Source: Pantanalinema sp. GBBB05
Lineage (GTDB): Bacteria; Cyanobacteriota; Cyanobacteriia; Leptolyngbyales; Leptolyngbyaceae
Length of the DNA: 64,000 nucleotides
Direction of reading: 5' to 3'
NCBI GenBank assembly: GCA_016743235.1
Contig: VRZD01000015.1
Coordinates: 1-64,000, forward strand
Shown piece after piece: positions 1-8,386 of the stretch. The translations under genes were made by a program, and so were the position numbers. Under the pieces are notes generated by a model. It was not told where the DNA came from. It made no database searches and was given only the letters and a program-made list of their open reading frames with translations. Each line of letters opens with the position of its first letter. Position 1 is the first letter of the stretch.

Positions 1-3000
1 CCGCGACCGCCACAGCGGTAAGCAATGTCAATGATGTACCGACTGGCACGATTTCCATCACAGGTACCGTCCAAGAAAACCAAACACTCACAGCGGATAC
101 CAGTGGGCTGAGTGATGCCGATGGGTTAGGAACCTTCAGCTACCAATGGCAACAGTCGAGTGATGGTGTGAACTGGACCAATGTCACCGGAGCGACTAAC
201 GTTAACTTCACCCCCGGTGATGCTCAAGTTGGGCAACGCTTGCGGGTGCAGGTTTCCTATACCGATGGACAGGGAACCGCAGAAGGTCCACTCTCTAGCA
301 CGGCGACCGCCACGGCAGTGACCAATGTCAATGATGCACCGACCGGCACGATTGCCATCACAGGTACCGTCCAAGAAAACCAAACACTCACAGCGGATAC
401 CAGTGGGCTCAGTGATGCCGATGGGTTAGGAGCCTTCAGCTACCAGTGGCAACAGTCGAGTGATGGTGTGAACTGGACCAATGTCACCGGAGCGACCAAC
501 GTTAACTTCACCCCCGGTGATGCTCAAGTCGGGCAACGCCTGCGAGTCCAGGTTTCCTATACCGATGGACAGGGAACCACAGAAGGTCCACTCTCCAGCA
601 CGGCGACCGCCACAGCGGTAAGCAATGTCAATGATGTACCGACTGGCACGATTTCCATCACGGGTACCGCGCAAGAAAACCAAACACTCACAGCTAATAC
701 CAGTGGGCTGAGTGATGGCGATGGGTTGGGAAGCTTCAACTATCAGTGGCAGCAGTCGAGTGATGGTGTGAACTGGACCAATGTCACCGGAGCGACTAAC
801 GTTAACTTCACCCCCGGTGATGCTCAAGTTGGGCAACGCTTGCGGGTGCAGGTTTCCTATACCGATGGGCAGGGCACCGCAGAAGGTCCACTCTCCAGCA
901 CAGCGACCGCCACAGCAGTGACCAATGTCAATGATGCACCGACCGGCACGATTGCCATCACGGGTACCGTCCAAGAAAACCAAGCACTCACAGCTGACAC
1001 CAGTGGGCTGAGTGATGCAGACGGGTTGGGAGCCTTCAACTATCAATGGCAACAGTCGAGTGATGGCATCAACTGGACCAATGTCACCGGAGCGACCAAC
1101 GTTAACTTCACCCCCGGTGATGCTCAAGTCGGGCAACGCCTGCGAGTCCAAGTCTCTTACACCGACGGGCAAGGAACTGCAGAAGGTCCAATTTCCAGCA
1201 CCGCGACCGCCACAGCGGTAAGCAATGTCAATGATGTACCGACTGGCACGATTTCCATCACAGGTACCGCGCAAGAAAACCAAACACTCACAGCTAATAC
1301 CAGTGGGCTGAGTGATGGCGATGGGTTGGGAAGCTTCAACTATCAGTGGCAGCAGTCGAGTGATGGTGTCAACTGGACCAACGTCACCGGAGCGACCAAC
1401 GTTAACTTCACTCCAGATGATGCTCAGGTTGGCAAACAGTTACGAGCACAAATCTCTTACACCGATGGTCAGGGAACTGCGGAGTCCGTCTTTAGTGACC
1501 CTACAGCGTCGATCACTGGAGTCAATGACGCTCCTACACTTAACGGACCTACCAGTATTAACGTTACCGAAAACACACCGACAGCTATCACCGGTATTAT
1601 TTTCAGTGATGTTGATGCTGGTACAGGGACGTTAACCGCTACATTCACTATTCCAGCAGGAACTTTGGCAGCCATTTCTGGCAATGGGGTTACCGTCGGT
1701 GGCACAGCCACCAACCTGACTTTGAGTGGTACCCTTGCTAACATTAACGCCTTTATCACCGCTGGTAGTCTGAAATATACCACTGCGACCAACTCGCTCA
1801 CAGCCCAAACGCTTAATGTCACCATTAACGATAACGGGACTGGAGGCATTGGTGGTTCGTTGACTGCAAATACTACGATTAATTTGCCAGTGACTCCACA
1901 ACCACCTGCTGTTAGCATCAGCAATGTCAGTCATAGTGAAGGGACTCGTGGTAACAAGACGTATACGTTCACAGTGGCTTTGTCTAAGGCTTCTAACCAA
2001 ACTATCACTATTAATTACGCTACCGCTGATGGAACAGCTAAGGTCTCAGACAATGATTATGTCGTTGCCAACGGGACTTTAACCTTTAACCCAGGCGATC
2101 CATTAACTAAAACGTTCACCGTCACAGTTAATGGGGACAGCAAACTAGAAGCCACCGAAAACTTCCAGATCAATCTATCCCTAGTATCAGGTACTGCCAC
2201 GATCGCTAACACCACAGCGCTAGGCATCATTGGCGACGATGATGGTAACGGGCTTGATATTAATCTAGATGGTACGGTAGACAGTTTCTGGCGGAATGAA
2301 TCAGCTGGTGTTAGCGGTATTTGGTTCATGAACGGAACCTCTCTGGCTTCAACCGCCGCACTGCCTAGCGTCAACTCAGATTGGCGGATGGAAGAAACAG
2401 GTGATTTCAATGATGACGGTATCGATGACTTCTTCTGGCACAATACCGCCACTGGGCAGACAGGCATCTGGTTAATGAATCAGACGGGAGGCATTGCTTC
2501 AATTGTCAGTTCACTGACTGTATCCGCAGATTGGCGCCTTGAGGAGGTTGGTGACTTTAATGGCGACAATAAAGTCGATATGCTCTGGCGTAACGCTAGT
2601 ACTGGAGACAATGGGATCTGGTTGATGAACGGCACAACCTACAGCACTAGTGTGGCACTATTGAAAGCCGACTCGAGCTGGGAAATAGCGGCGGTAGGCG
2701 ACTTTGACGGGGATAAAAACCTCGATATTCTCTGGCGCAATACTGTGACCGGTGCAAATGGGATCTGGCACCTTAACAATACATCTTTCAGTAGTGCAAC
2801 AGCTCTGGCAACGGCAACCCCCGGTTGGACTGTGGCTGATGTGGCTGATCTAGATGCTGATGGTGACCTTGACATCCTCTGGCATAACACCACTACTGCT
2901 GATGTTGGTATTTGGAAAATGAATAACAGCAGCGTAGCTCCCGGAGGATACTTGGCTCTACCCAGGTTAATGAGTGACCCAGGCTGGCGCATCCGAGGCA

Positions 3001-3155
3001 TTATTGATGTCGAAGGTGATGGCAAGCTGGAAATCTTCTGGCGACACCTGACCTTAGGAGCAAATGGAATCTGGCGAATGGACGGCGTTAACTATAGTGG
3101 TAATGCTGCTGTCCCAGCCGCTGATCCGAGTTGGTCTACTTACATCGAGGGTTAA
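1..3155 (+). CDS. Giant repeat adhesin, C-terminal part (5' truncated by window edge)
   Basis: The reading frame is open from the first bases, so the start lies outside the window. In order it shows five ~100-residue Ig/cadherin-like repeats (each with YQWQQSSDG and SYTDGQGT), a cadherin-like domain (nt ~1536-1890), a Calx-beta domain (nt ~1909-2245, with ATADGTA and a DDDG end), and about six ~49-residue beta-propeller blades of FG-GAP/VCBS type, each with a calcium-type D-x-D/N-x-D loop and a W-x-N...GIW core. Such proteins are secreted or surface-bound and act in adhesion, matrix formation or gliding. No secretion signal is visible at the C-terminus. The domain reading is firm; the exact role is inference. 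Confidence 0.88.
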   Translation, partial: ATATAVSNVNDVPTGTISITGTVQENQTLTADTSGLSDADGLGTFSYQWQQSSDGVNWTNVTGATNVNFTPGDAQVGQRLRVQVSYTDGQGTAEGPLSSTATATAVTNVNDAPTGTIAITGTVQENQTLTADTSGLSDADGLGAFSYQWQQSSDGVNWTNVTGATNVNFTPGDAQVGQRLRVQVSYTDGQGTTEGPLSSTATATAVSNVNDVPTGTISITGTAQENQTLTANTSGLSDGDGLGSFNYQWQQSSDGVNWTNVTGATNVNFTPGDAQVGQRLRVQVSYTDGQGTAEGPLSSTATATAVTNVNDAPTGTIAITGTVQENQALTADTSGLSDADGLGAFNYQWQQSSDGINWTNVTGATNVNFTPGDAQVGQRLRVQVSYTDGQGTAEGPISSTATATAVSNVNDVPTGTISITGTAQENQTLTANTSGLSDGDGLGSFNYQWQQSSDGVNWTNVTGATNVNFTPDDAQVGKQLRAQISYTDGQGTAESVFSDPTASITGVNDAPTLNGPTSINVTENTPTAITGIIFSDVDAGTGTLTATFTIPAGTLAAISGNGVTVGGTATNLTLSGTLANINAFITAGSLKYTTATNSLTAQTLNVTINDNGTGGIGGSLTANTTINLPVTPQPPAVSISNVSHSEGTRGNKTYTFTVALSKASNQTITINYATADGTAKVSDNDYVVANGTLTFNPGDPLTKTFTVTVNGDSKLEATENFQINLSLVSGTATIANTTALGIIGDDDGNGLDINLDGTVDSFWRNESAGVSGIWFMNGTSLASTAALPSVNSDWRMEETGDFNDDGIDDFFWHNTATGQTGIWLMNQTGGIASIVSSLTVSADWRLEEVGDFNGDNKVDMLWRNASTGDNGIWLMNGTTYSTSVALLKADSSWEIAAVGDFDGDKNLDILWRNTVTGANGIWHLNNTSFSSATALATATPGWTVADVADLDADGDLDILWHNTTTADVGIWKMNNSSVAPGGYLALPRLMSDPGWRIRGIIDVEGDGKLEIFWRHLTLGANGIWRMDGVNYSGNAAVPAADPSWSTYIEG
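39..1535 (+). repeat. Five tandem 300-bp coding repeats with 600-bp higher-order periodicity
   Basis: Copies begin at about 39, 339, 639, 939 and 1239, each starting with codons for PTGTI. Copies 3 and 5 share the variants TAQENQ, TANTSG, SDGDGLGSF and differ at only about two bases over their first ~130 bp. Copies 2 and 4 share NDAPTGTIAITGTVQEN. The array therefore has an A-B-A-B pattern on top of the 300-bp unit. The last copy decays at its 3' end. The array continues beyond the left edge. Confidence 0.95.
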
Positions 3156-3184
3156 GGTCGGCTCAAATAGTCGTGTAAAAGTTA

Positions 3185-3210
3185 GGGTGGCGCGATCGCG
3201 TCACCCTTTT
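3185..3210 (+). terminator. Rho-independent terminator with HIP1 at its apex
   Basis: The hairpin pairs GGGTGG with TCACCC (one G-U) around the palindrome CGCGATCGCG and is followed by TTTT. It lies 30 bp after the adhesin stop codon. The HIP1 octamer GCGATCGC forms the inner stem and loop. Confidence 0.8.
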
Positions 3211-3334
3211 CTAATGATTAGGTAAAACACTAAAGACATAACAGCCATCACCCTCTTATTCACAGGACAGGTGGATCACTGCCTGCAAAATTGGAGATTT
3301 GCCGCCGCTTGTTGTCATTCCTAGACCAACAGGA

Positions 3335-4687
3335 CTACTGAACAATTTCAATTTGAGCCGTCAGCTTTTCGCGTTTAGGATTGGGGGTTAAGGTCGCTGG
3401 CAACGATCGAGCCGCCCCCCATTGATTTACCAGTTGTTGCAATAAAGCTTCCTGACTTGCCCGAAATCCCTCCAGGTTAGTTCCCCCATTCATGATCACA
3501 AACCAAACGAGTCCTTGGTTTTCGGTAGGTAATGCTCCTGCTAAAGCACTAACAGCATCCAAACTGCCAGATTTGACCACGGCTAGGCTAGGAAGGGAGC
3601 GTTGATCCAAAATGCCTTCATCCTGACCGATTTGGGTAAAAATATCTGCGATCGTCATTTCATAGGGTTGCAAATAACGCGCGATCGCCCGGAACATCGC
3701 ACAAACGCTTCGGGGAGAGAGACGATTCTCGACACTTAAGCCTGAACCATTAACTAATTGCACTTCAGAAGCTGGAACTCTAGTCACTGCTACTACCTTT
3801 TGGGCGACCACTGGTGCTCCACCCACCGCATCCGCTATCATTTCCGCCATAGCATTATTGCTGTAACGGTTCATCTTCTTGAGCAGTTCCGCCAGTGGCA
3901 ACGAGGCATGGCGTAACATAGGTTTGGCTCCTGCTGGCTTAGTCGCTAACCGCTTAACACCACCCACGATCGAAACTCGGGGTTTCGGCGTTCCAGCCGG
4001 TAAGGTTTGATACTGGGTAGTCACTTCTCCAGACCAACTAGCCGCATTAATTGCCTGCTTCAATAACCTGCCAGATTGGAGCGGATCAACTTCAAAGTTC
4101 ATGTAGAACTTGCCAACAATGATCAAGCTACCGGTCACCTGCTGAATCTTCAGTTGATTCAGGGCATTTCCCACGGCGATCGCCTCTTCCCACACAAAAA
4201 ATGGATCTTCGCCTCCTTGAATGATTAAATCCCCTTGCAATACCCCATTCTGAATTGTTCCAGTGGTACTAATTTCAGTCACAAAGCGATGATTAGGAGT
4301 CAAAGTATGTAGGGCCGCTAAGGATGTCGCCACCTTGGTCAATGAAGCAGCTGATAGCGGCACAGTACCTTGGTAATTTGCTAGGAGGCTCGTGTCTGTC
4401 TGCATCCAAACACCCTGACTAGCCGCCGCAAATCCCTGTGCCGTCAATTGATTCACATACGCTTGCATTTGGGCATTCGTGGCTGAACTCGGTTGTCCCG
4501 TTGCCAGCAGGGGAGTGCTGGGTGTTGGACTAGGAGTCGAAGTCTCAACTTGCGGTGATGAGGGTAAGGGTGCAGGAGAGTTCTGAGTGACCGTTGATGT
4601 ACACCCAACAGTAATCAACAGTAGTGTCAGTGAGGAGAGGAAACAGGGATAACGGTTCAACACAGTTCTAGATTGAATGCAATCCAC
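3335..4687 (-). CDS. D-Ala-D-Ala carboxypeptidase/endopeptidase-like (PBP4, peptidase S13) lipoprotein
   Basis: A 450-residue peptidoglycan peptidase of the PBP4 (DacB) family, which trims or cleaves peptide cross-links in the periplasm. The catalytic motifs are present: S-L-T-K (SxxK) in AASLTKVATS, SxN as YSNNAMAE, and KSG in place of the usual KTG. The N-terminus has a hydrophobic stretch ending in TVGC, a plausible lipobox, followed by a Pro/Ser/Thr-rich linker, so it is probably a lipoprotein. The start is a GTG; no ATG fits the signal sequence. The region between the first two motifs is shorter than in the second PBP4 gene at 16.8 kb, so it is a divergent paralogue. Confidence 0.82.
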   Translation of the reverse strand: MDCIQSRTVLNRYPCFLSSLTLLLITVGCTSTVTQNSPAPLPSSPQVETSTPSPTPSTPLLATGQPSSATNAQMQAYVNQLTAQGFAAASQGVWMQTDTSLLANYQGTVPLSAASLTKVATSLAALHTLTPNHRFVTEISTTGTIQNGVLQGDLIIQGGEDPFFVWEEAIAVGNALNQLKIQQVTGSLIIVGKFYMNFEVDPLQSGRLLKQAINAASWSGEVTTQYQTLPAGTPKPRVSIVGGVKRLATKPAGAKPMLRHASLPLAELLKKMNRYSNNAMAEMIADAVGGAPVVAQKVVAVTRVPASEVQLVNGSGLSVENRLSPRSVCAMFRAIARYLQPYEMTIADIFTQIGQDEGILDQRSLPSLAVVKSGSLDAVSALAGALPTENQGLVWFVIMNGGTNLEGFRASQEALLQQLVNQWGAARSLPATLTPNPKREKLTAQIEIVQ

Positions 4688-4707
4688 AGTCTAGTGTGCA
4701 TTAAGCT

Positions 4708-5898
4708 TTAGTGGCAAGTTGAACGATCGCCACTTGCATAAAGCTGAGTGTAAATAGCCCGAGCGCAATGAAATGCCAATAATGGTGGTACAGCATTACC
4801 TACTTGAGTAAATTGCCGGGACGAAGGTCCACAAAAAACAAAGGAATCTGGGAAAGTTTGTAAGCGGGCAGATTCTCGGACTGAAAGGGTCCGGGGAACG
4901 AATGGATGCAAATGAGATCGCCCACCGCCAGTACTACCCCCACTAATCACCGTTTTAGCAGGTAAATGGGGATGCAGACGATCGACCCGACCCAACTGAT
5001 CTCGTTCTCCATAGGCAAGTTCCATATAGCGTAAGATAGAAGCGGCATGATGGGTACGCGTAACATGATTCGTTAAGCCCTGAACTGGTGATTGCAGAAC
5101 TTGCCCACAGGATACGGGTGGAGAGCAAGCAGGCGGAAAGCTGAAAGTATGAGATGAGCGTTGCCCCACAATAAATAGCCGCGAACGATTTTGGGGTACG
5201 CCATAATCAGCGGCATTAATCACCCTTGGTTGTGTAATGGTATATCCCGCTGCCACTAAATGAGTTAATGCCGCTGATAACTGTTGACCATGATCAATTT
5301 TCAATAATCCAGCAACATTTTCCAGTAAAAATACTTTTGGCTTAAATACTTCGATATACCAAACAAAATCGAAGAGTAAATTACCATAGTCCTGATCCGC
5401 AAATCCAACTCGCTTAAAGTGCAATCCTTGTTTAGAGAACCGTTGATTGGCTGCCACACTAAACGGTTGGCAAGGAGGTCCACCAACGAATACCCCGGCA
5501 AAAGGTATCGTCATTCCAGGGATGGCTTGGAGCAGGGTAGCGATCGTTTCTCGATCTCGTACATCTCCACTATGTTGAGGAGGTCCAATAATTCGCCAAG
5601 TTGGATAATTCAAGCGTAAGGTTTGACAGCACAACGGGTTAATTTCGATCGCGGCTAAGTGCTGAAATCCTGCGGCTGTAAATCCCAGATCTAATCCGCC
5701 AGCCCCAGCAAAAAAACTCACAACTGGAACTCCGTGGCTACAAGCATTAAAGTGCTCAAGAGGTAGATAGGGAGAGGAATCAGCGGCTACGATCGAGGGG
5801 GAGATTCTATACTTCAAGTCGTCATAGGTTAGTCCTAATCGCTGTAATTCCTGATGCAAATCCAATTGTTGAGTCAAACAACGATGTAACATCGCCAT
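4708..5898 (-). CDS. Orphan DNA (cytosine-5) methyltransferase
   Basis: An AdoMet-dependent m5C methyltransferase of about 396 residues. Motif I is FAGAGGLDLG, motif IV is GGPPCQPFSVA with the catalytic Cys, motif VI is ENVAGL, motif VIII is QNRSRLF and motif X is QVGNAVPP. The target-recognition segment lies between VIII and IX. No endonuclease gene adjoins it, so it looks like an orphan enzyme. The start is uncertain: ATG is used here, but a TTG 54 nt upstream keeps the frame open, and the first ~60 residues precede the catalytic fold. Cyanobacterial orphan m5C enzymes such as M.Ssp6803I modify CGATCG, the HIP1 core; that specificity here is a guess. Confidence 0.88.
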   Translation of the reverse strand: MAMLHRCLTQQLDLHQELQRLGLTYDDLKYRISPSIVAADSSPYLPLEHFNACSHGVPVVSFFAGAGGLDLGFTAAGFQHLAAIEINPLCCQTLRLNYPTWRIIGPPQHSGDVRDRETIATLLQAIPGMTIPFAGVFVGGPPCQPFSVAANQRFSKQGLHFKRVGFADQDYGNLLFDFVWYIEVFKPKVFLLENVAGLLKIDHGQQLSAALTHLVAAGYTITQPRVINAADYGVPQNRSRLFIVGQRSSHTFSFPPACSPPVSCGQVLQSPVQGLTNHVTRTHHAASILRYMELAYGERDQLGRVDRLHPHLPAKTVISGGSTGGGRSHLHPFVPRTLSVRESARLQTFPDSFVFCGPSSRQFTQVGNAVPPLLAFHCARAIYTQLYASGDRSTCH

Positions 5899-6034
5899 TT
5901 GGTCAAGCAGGGAAAATCGTTGAGCAACCGTCACAGATCCAAGAAATGCCAAAGAAGTATAAGCTTCCTTACCCTACTGCCCTCTTGCTCATAGCAACCT
6001 ATTTCATCTAGAAGTTTTAATCAAATTTAGGATA

Positions 6035-7023
6035 GAGGTATGTCCCTGGTTGACTGACAAATCTCAGGCAGCAAATCGATAAGATTTGACTGTAAACTCA
6101 CGTTTAAATTGCTGTTGAGCTTGTTTTATAGAGGCGATTGCAGGAGCAGGATCAACGCCACCATGCAAGAGAATTGAGGGAAACAGCTTCCAGTTTTGGT
6201 GCAAGCATCCCTTGAGCCAATTCCAGCCAATCCGAAAATAACTATTGCCCCGGTTCCAGTGGGCATCAACCCAACGCCGTTTGCCCGTTGCAACCCCCTG
6301 CTGTCCTTGGGTACTCAACAGTAGAGTGGTTAGCGCCATTACCAGGCATAGACGTGACAATGCTGGGACAGAGCAAATTTCGGAACGTTCCAGTTGAAAT
6401 CCATGCGATTTCTCGTCGAGCAGTGCCTCTTCCAGTTGAAATCGTTCGCCGGATTCGCGAAACGTTTGCACGGAAGCAAGTTCATCCGTGACCTTAAAGC
6501 GAACACTACTACTGCCGTGTCGCCATACCCGCCAGGTTAGGGGAATCGCGCGTCCTCGATACTGAATTGAGAGGCGAATCAGGCAGGATTCATCCCACAG
6601 CATTGTCGTGTCTTCAATTAAGGTGATTTCGCTGACACCCCATTGCGCCAATGCTGCTTTAATCAACGGACTATAGACCCTGTATACATGAATTCGACTG
6701 TTGTGCAACCAGCGACTGAAGCGACGTTGATGGCTTTGGGCAAACGTCGCTCGACTCTGCACGTAGACACCCCACTTCGTCAGGCTAATGCATTCACTAC
6801 AAATCACTCCAATCACCATCCAGACTAGGGTTTGCAGATGCCGTCGATCTACCCAATGGCTTGATTGACCCAATAAGTCACATCGTTGATCATAGAGACG
6901 GGAGGTTCGCATGATTCAGTTGTGTTTGTGTGGTAACTTTTACACTAAACTGCGAATGCCCTGTTTCCAACGGCTAAACCTCCCTCCTTTTCAAGTTTTG
7001 TCAGCCAAGCAGGGTATGTCCTC
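6035..7023 (-). mobile_element. Decayed IS4-like insertion element with imperfect terminal inverted repeats
   Basis: The left end (6035-6062) and the reverse complement of the right end (6996-7023) match at 20 of 28 positions. The shared blocks are GAGG, CCCTG, TTG and CTGACAAA. Together they enclose a single transposase frame, giving an element of about 989 bp. No target-site duplication was found. The short transposase and diverged ends suggest an old or non-autonomous copy. Confidence 0.72.
6064..6912 (-). pseudogene. IS4-family transposase with internal in-frame deletion
   Basis: The 282-residue frame begins and ends like IS4-type DDE transposases: the first catalytic Asp lies in IEDTTMLWD, the catalytic Glu region in EEALLDEKSHGFQLE, and the C-terminus has WVDAHWNRGNSYFRIGWNW. 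Full-length relatives are usually 400 residues or more and have a central block with the second Asp (often LADRGF). Here the text jumps from SSVRFK straight to DELASVQTFRESG, so that block is missing. I infer an in-frame deletion and a catalytically dead protein; it could still be moved by an intact copy elsewhere. Confidence 0.75.
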
Positions 7024-7353
7024 ACCAAGTGCCTGATTAAAACTCGGGCAGTTCAACTAACACCCCATTGGTACAAAAGGTATGGAATCCTGGTTATATA
7101 GCTATTCCAGCGTATTTCGTTTTATCCCTTTGACCGATGAATTGAGATCTCTAAGTTTAAGGCCAGTTCAACAGTCTACAAATTTATCTAGAGCGGAACT
7201 GAGGAGTAGGCAAGCTTTTGCTTTAGGATTCTCAATTTAAGACTAAAAAGCTATCTAAATGGAGACAATAACATCTATCTCAAGGGTGAATCTTAGGCTT
7301 CTTTTAACCAAATTACAACCGCAAAATTAGTTAAATCCGCAAAAATATCAAGA
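7024..7353. other. Intergenic region with no recognisable gene
   Basis: This AT-rich stretch follows the right end of the insertion element. I see no conserved coding frame, tRNA or terminator in it. It may hold the promoter of the structured transcript that begins near 7350. Confidence 0.5.
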
Positions 7354-7418
7354 GGAGACTGAAATGCTTACTAATTGCAAGCGGGGTTAGTCCGCTCAGA
7401 CACTCCCCTTCAGTCTCC
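7354..7418 (+). ncRNA. Candidate structured RNA or leader with nested hairpins
   Basis: A perfect 10-bp inverted repeat (GGAGACTGAA at 7354-7363, TTCAGTCTCC at 7409-7418) closes around a second hairpin (AGCGG at 7380-7384, CCGCT at 7392-7396). A ribosome-site-like AGAGGAGA precedes a tiny frame inside the structure (ATG at 7363, MLTNCKRG then stop). It lies just upstream of a possible small gene. It matches no RNA family I can name; the structure is visible, the function unknown. Confidence 0.4.
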
Positions 7419-7447
7419 GAGGCGGTCTTTTGAGGAATGAGTTTGTT

Positions 7448-7573
7448 ATGCTTTGTGACTGTTGTAGTCGGAAGAAGGCATGTCTGCCCACTTTACTAGC
7501 CCAAAAAGATCCACAACTAATGGATTTGTTATCCAGGTTAAAACAGTGCCAGCGACGGATCGTTAAGAAGTAA
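7448..7573 (+). CDS. Possible small Cys-rich basic protein (41 residues)
   Basis: The frame begins MLCDCCSRKKACLPTL and ends in a basic tail, QRRIVKK. It has four Cys and Lys/Arg-rich ends. A GAGG lies about 15 nt before the ATG, somewhat far for a ribosome site, and a competing ATG 11 nt upstream opens only a 20-residue frame. I do not recognise the protein. The support is its place between a structured leader and downstream hairpins, so it may be either a real small gene or noise. Confidence 0.3.
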   Translation: MLCDCCSRKKACLPTLLAQKDPQLMDLLSRLKQCQRRIVKK

Positions 7574-7600
7574 GACGATCGCTCACGTTCATCCTCAGAG

Positions 7601-7622
7601 TTCTGTAGCATAAACTACAGAA
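7601..7622 (+). other. Perfect 8-bp stem-loop
   Basis: TTCTGTAG and CTACAGAA flank the loop CATAAA, 28 nt after the stop of the possible 41-residue gene. There is no T-run, so it is not a terminator alone; the real terminator follows 8 nt later. It may protect the 3' end of the transcript. Confidence 0.5.
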
Positions 7623-7629
7623 TTTATCT

Positions 7630-7682
7630 TGCGCCTGAACCACCACATCGAAGGACTCAATTTTGTTCGGGCGCATTTTTTT
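7630..7682 (+). terminator. Rho-independent terminator
   Basis: An 11-bp stem (TGCGCCTGAAC with GTTCGGGCGCA, one G-U pair) with a 24-nt loop is followed by seven T. It ends just before the ribosome site of the next plus-strand gene, so it separates the small upstream transcript from that gene, or acts as an attenuator in its leader. Confidence 0.85.
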
Positions 7683-7701
7683 CGCTGTCCAGGATGAACT
7701 T

Positions 7702-7974
7702 ATGACACTCCAGTCCTATACAAGTGCTAATCAGTCGCTACCATCACCTACCCATATCCGAACTTCCTATGTTTGGGAGAAATCATCCCATCTGTCGGCT
7801 ATCCCTCAGTTTGAGCCGTCTACCTGGGTAAAGGTATTGCATCCTCCTACGGCCTTCAGCTTTGATGAAGCCTGGTTACTCTGTCAATGCTCCGAGCACA
7901 ACTGGCTTGCCTGGATTCCTGATTATGGCGAAATTATGTTGCATGTTGACGAGTTTTGTAACTTAACTGAGTAA
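7702..7974 (+). CDS. Conserved cyanobacterial small protein of unknown function (90 residues)
   Basis: The ATG is chosen because AGGA lies 7 nt upstream; earlier in-frame codons fall inside the terminator hairpin. The N-terminal third is polar and probably disordered. The C-terminal part has the pattern STWVKVLHPPTAFSFDEA, then LLCQCSEHNWLAWIPDYGE and a HVDEFC end, which reads like a small beta-rich domain rich in Trp and acidic residues. I recall similar small cyanobacterial proteins but no assigned function. It has no membrane segment or signal peptide. It stands alone, bounded by terminators on both sides. Confidence 0.75.
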   Translation: MTLQSYTSANQSLPSPTHIRTSYVWEKSSHLSAIPQFEPSTWVKVLHPPTAFSFDEAWLLCQCSEHNWLAWIPDYGEIMLHVDEFCNLTE

Positions 7975-8008
7975 TCCATTGATTTTTCTTTAACAGCTCA
8001 AACAACGG

Positions 8009-8037
8009 CTCATTGCGCGATCGCACAATGAGTTTTT
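8009..8037 (+). terminator. Rho-independent terminator with HIP1 at its apex
   Basis: CTCATTG and CAATGAG pair around a centre holding the HIP1 octamer GCGATCGC, which is itself self-complementary, followed by TTTTT. It lies 34 bp after the 90-residue gene. Confidence 0.85.
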
Positions 8038-8386
8038 ATGTTGAAATGAATATGAAAAATCCCCTACTGGGTAAGCAGTAGAGGATCGATTGACGGAGAG
8101 AAGATAAGACATAGACTTAAACTAGTCATATCCTCATACCTCAGTCATAAAGAAGAAATCTAAGGAACCGATGAAGAGAGCAGATTTTTCTGATCCTCTT
8201 TTTTCTCTCTGTAAAAAGATGTATATTTCGTAAAACTTCCTAGGGAGATTTATAGCAACTGGGCATAGCTGCCCCAAGTAGTGAACTGGAACCACTTCAG
8301 CCTCGAACAAACAGGCTAACTGAACGAATGAAACCGCAGGAATCAACTAGATATAAGTCTCTTGTAATTTTCACCCCACATAACTG
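8038..8386. other. Intergenic region with a second terminator-like hairpin
   Basis: At 8174-8204 AAGAG/CTCTT and CAGA/TCTG pair with a small internal loop and run into TTTT, a weaker terminator-like hairpin on the plus strand. A hairpin CTACTG...CAGTAG lies near 8064-8081. I see no convincing gene; a minus-strand frame over 8134-8346 has no family features. Confidence 0.45.

Noticed and set aside
426..1283. Long minus-strand frame across the adhesin repeats
   Set aside because: It is antisense to a frame with clear domains and simply repeats every 300 bp; its translation has no family features.
39..1535. Repeat array considered as CRISPR
   Set aside because: The units are 300 bp, in frame and coding; there are no short repeats with unique spacers and no cas genes.
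7396..7611. Minus-strand 71-codon frame
   Set aside because: It runs over several hairpins, has no ribosome site and no recognisable pattern.
7586..7660. CGTTCATCC and CGAAGGA read like both ends of a glutamine riboswitch (glnA/downstream-peptide type)
   Set aside because: The conserved GGAAGTAGG core is missing and the closing stem cannot form (GGACTC instead of GGAACG).
8134..8346. Minus-strand 70-codon frame
   Set aside because: No family pattern, no ribosome site, and it contains a terminator-like hairpin on the other strand.
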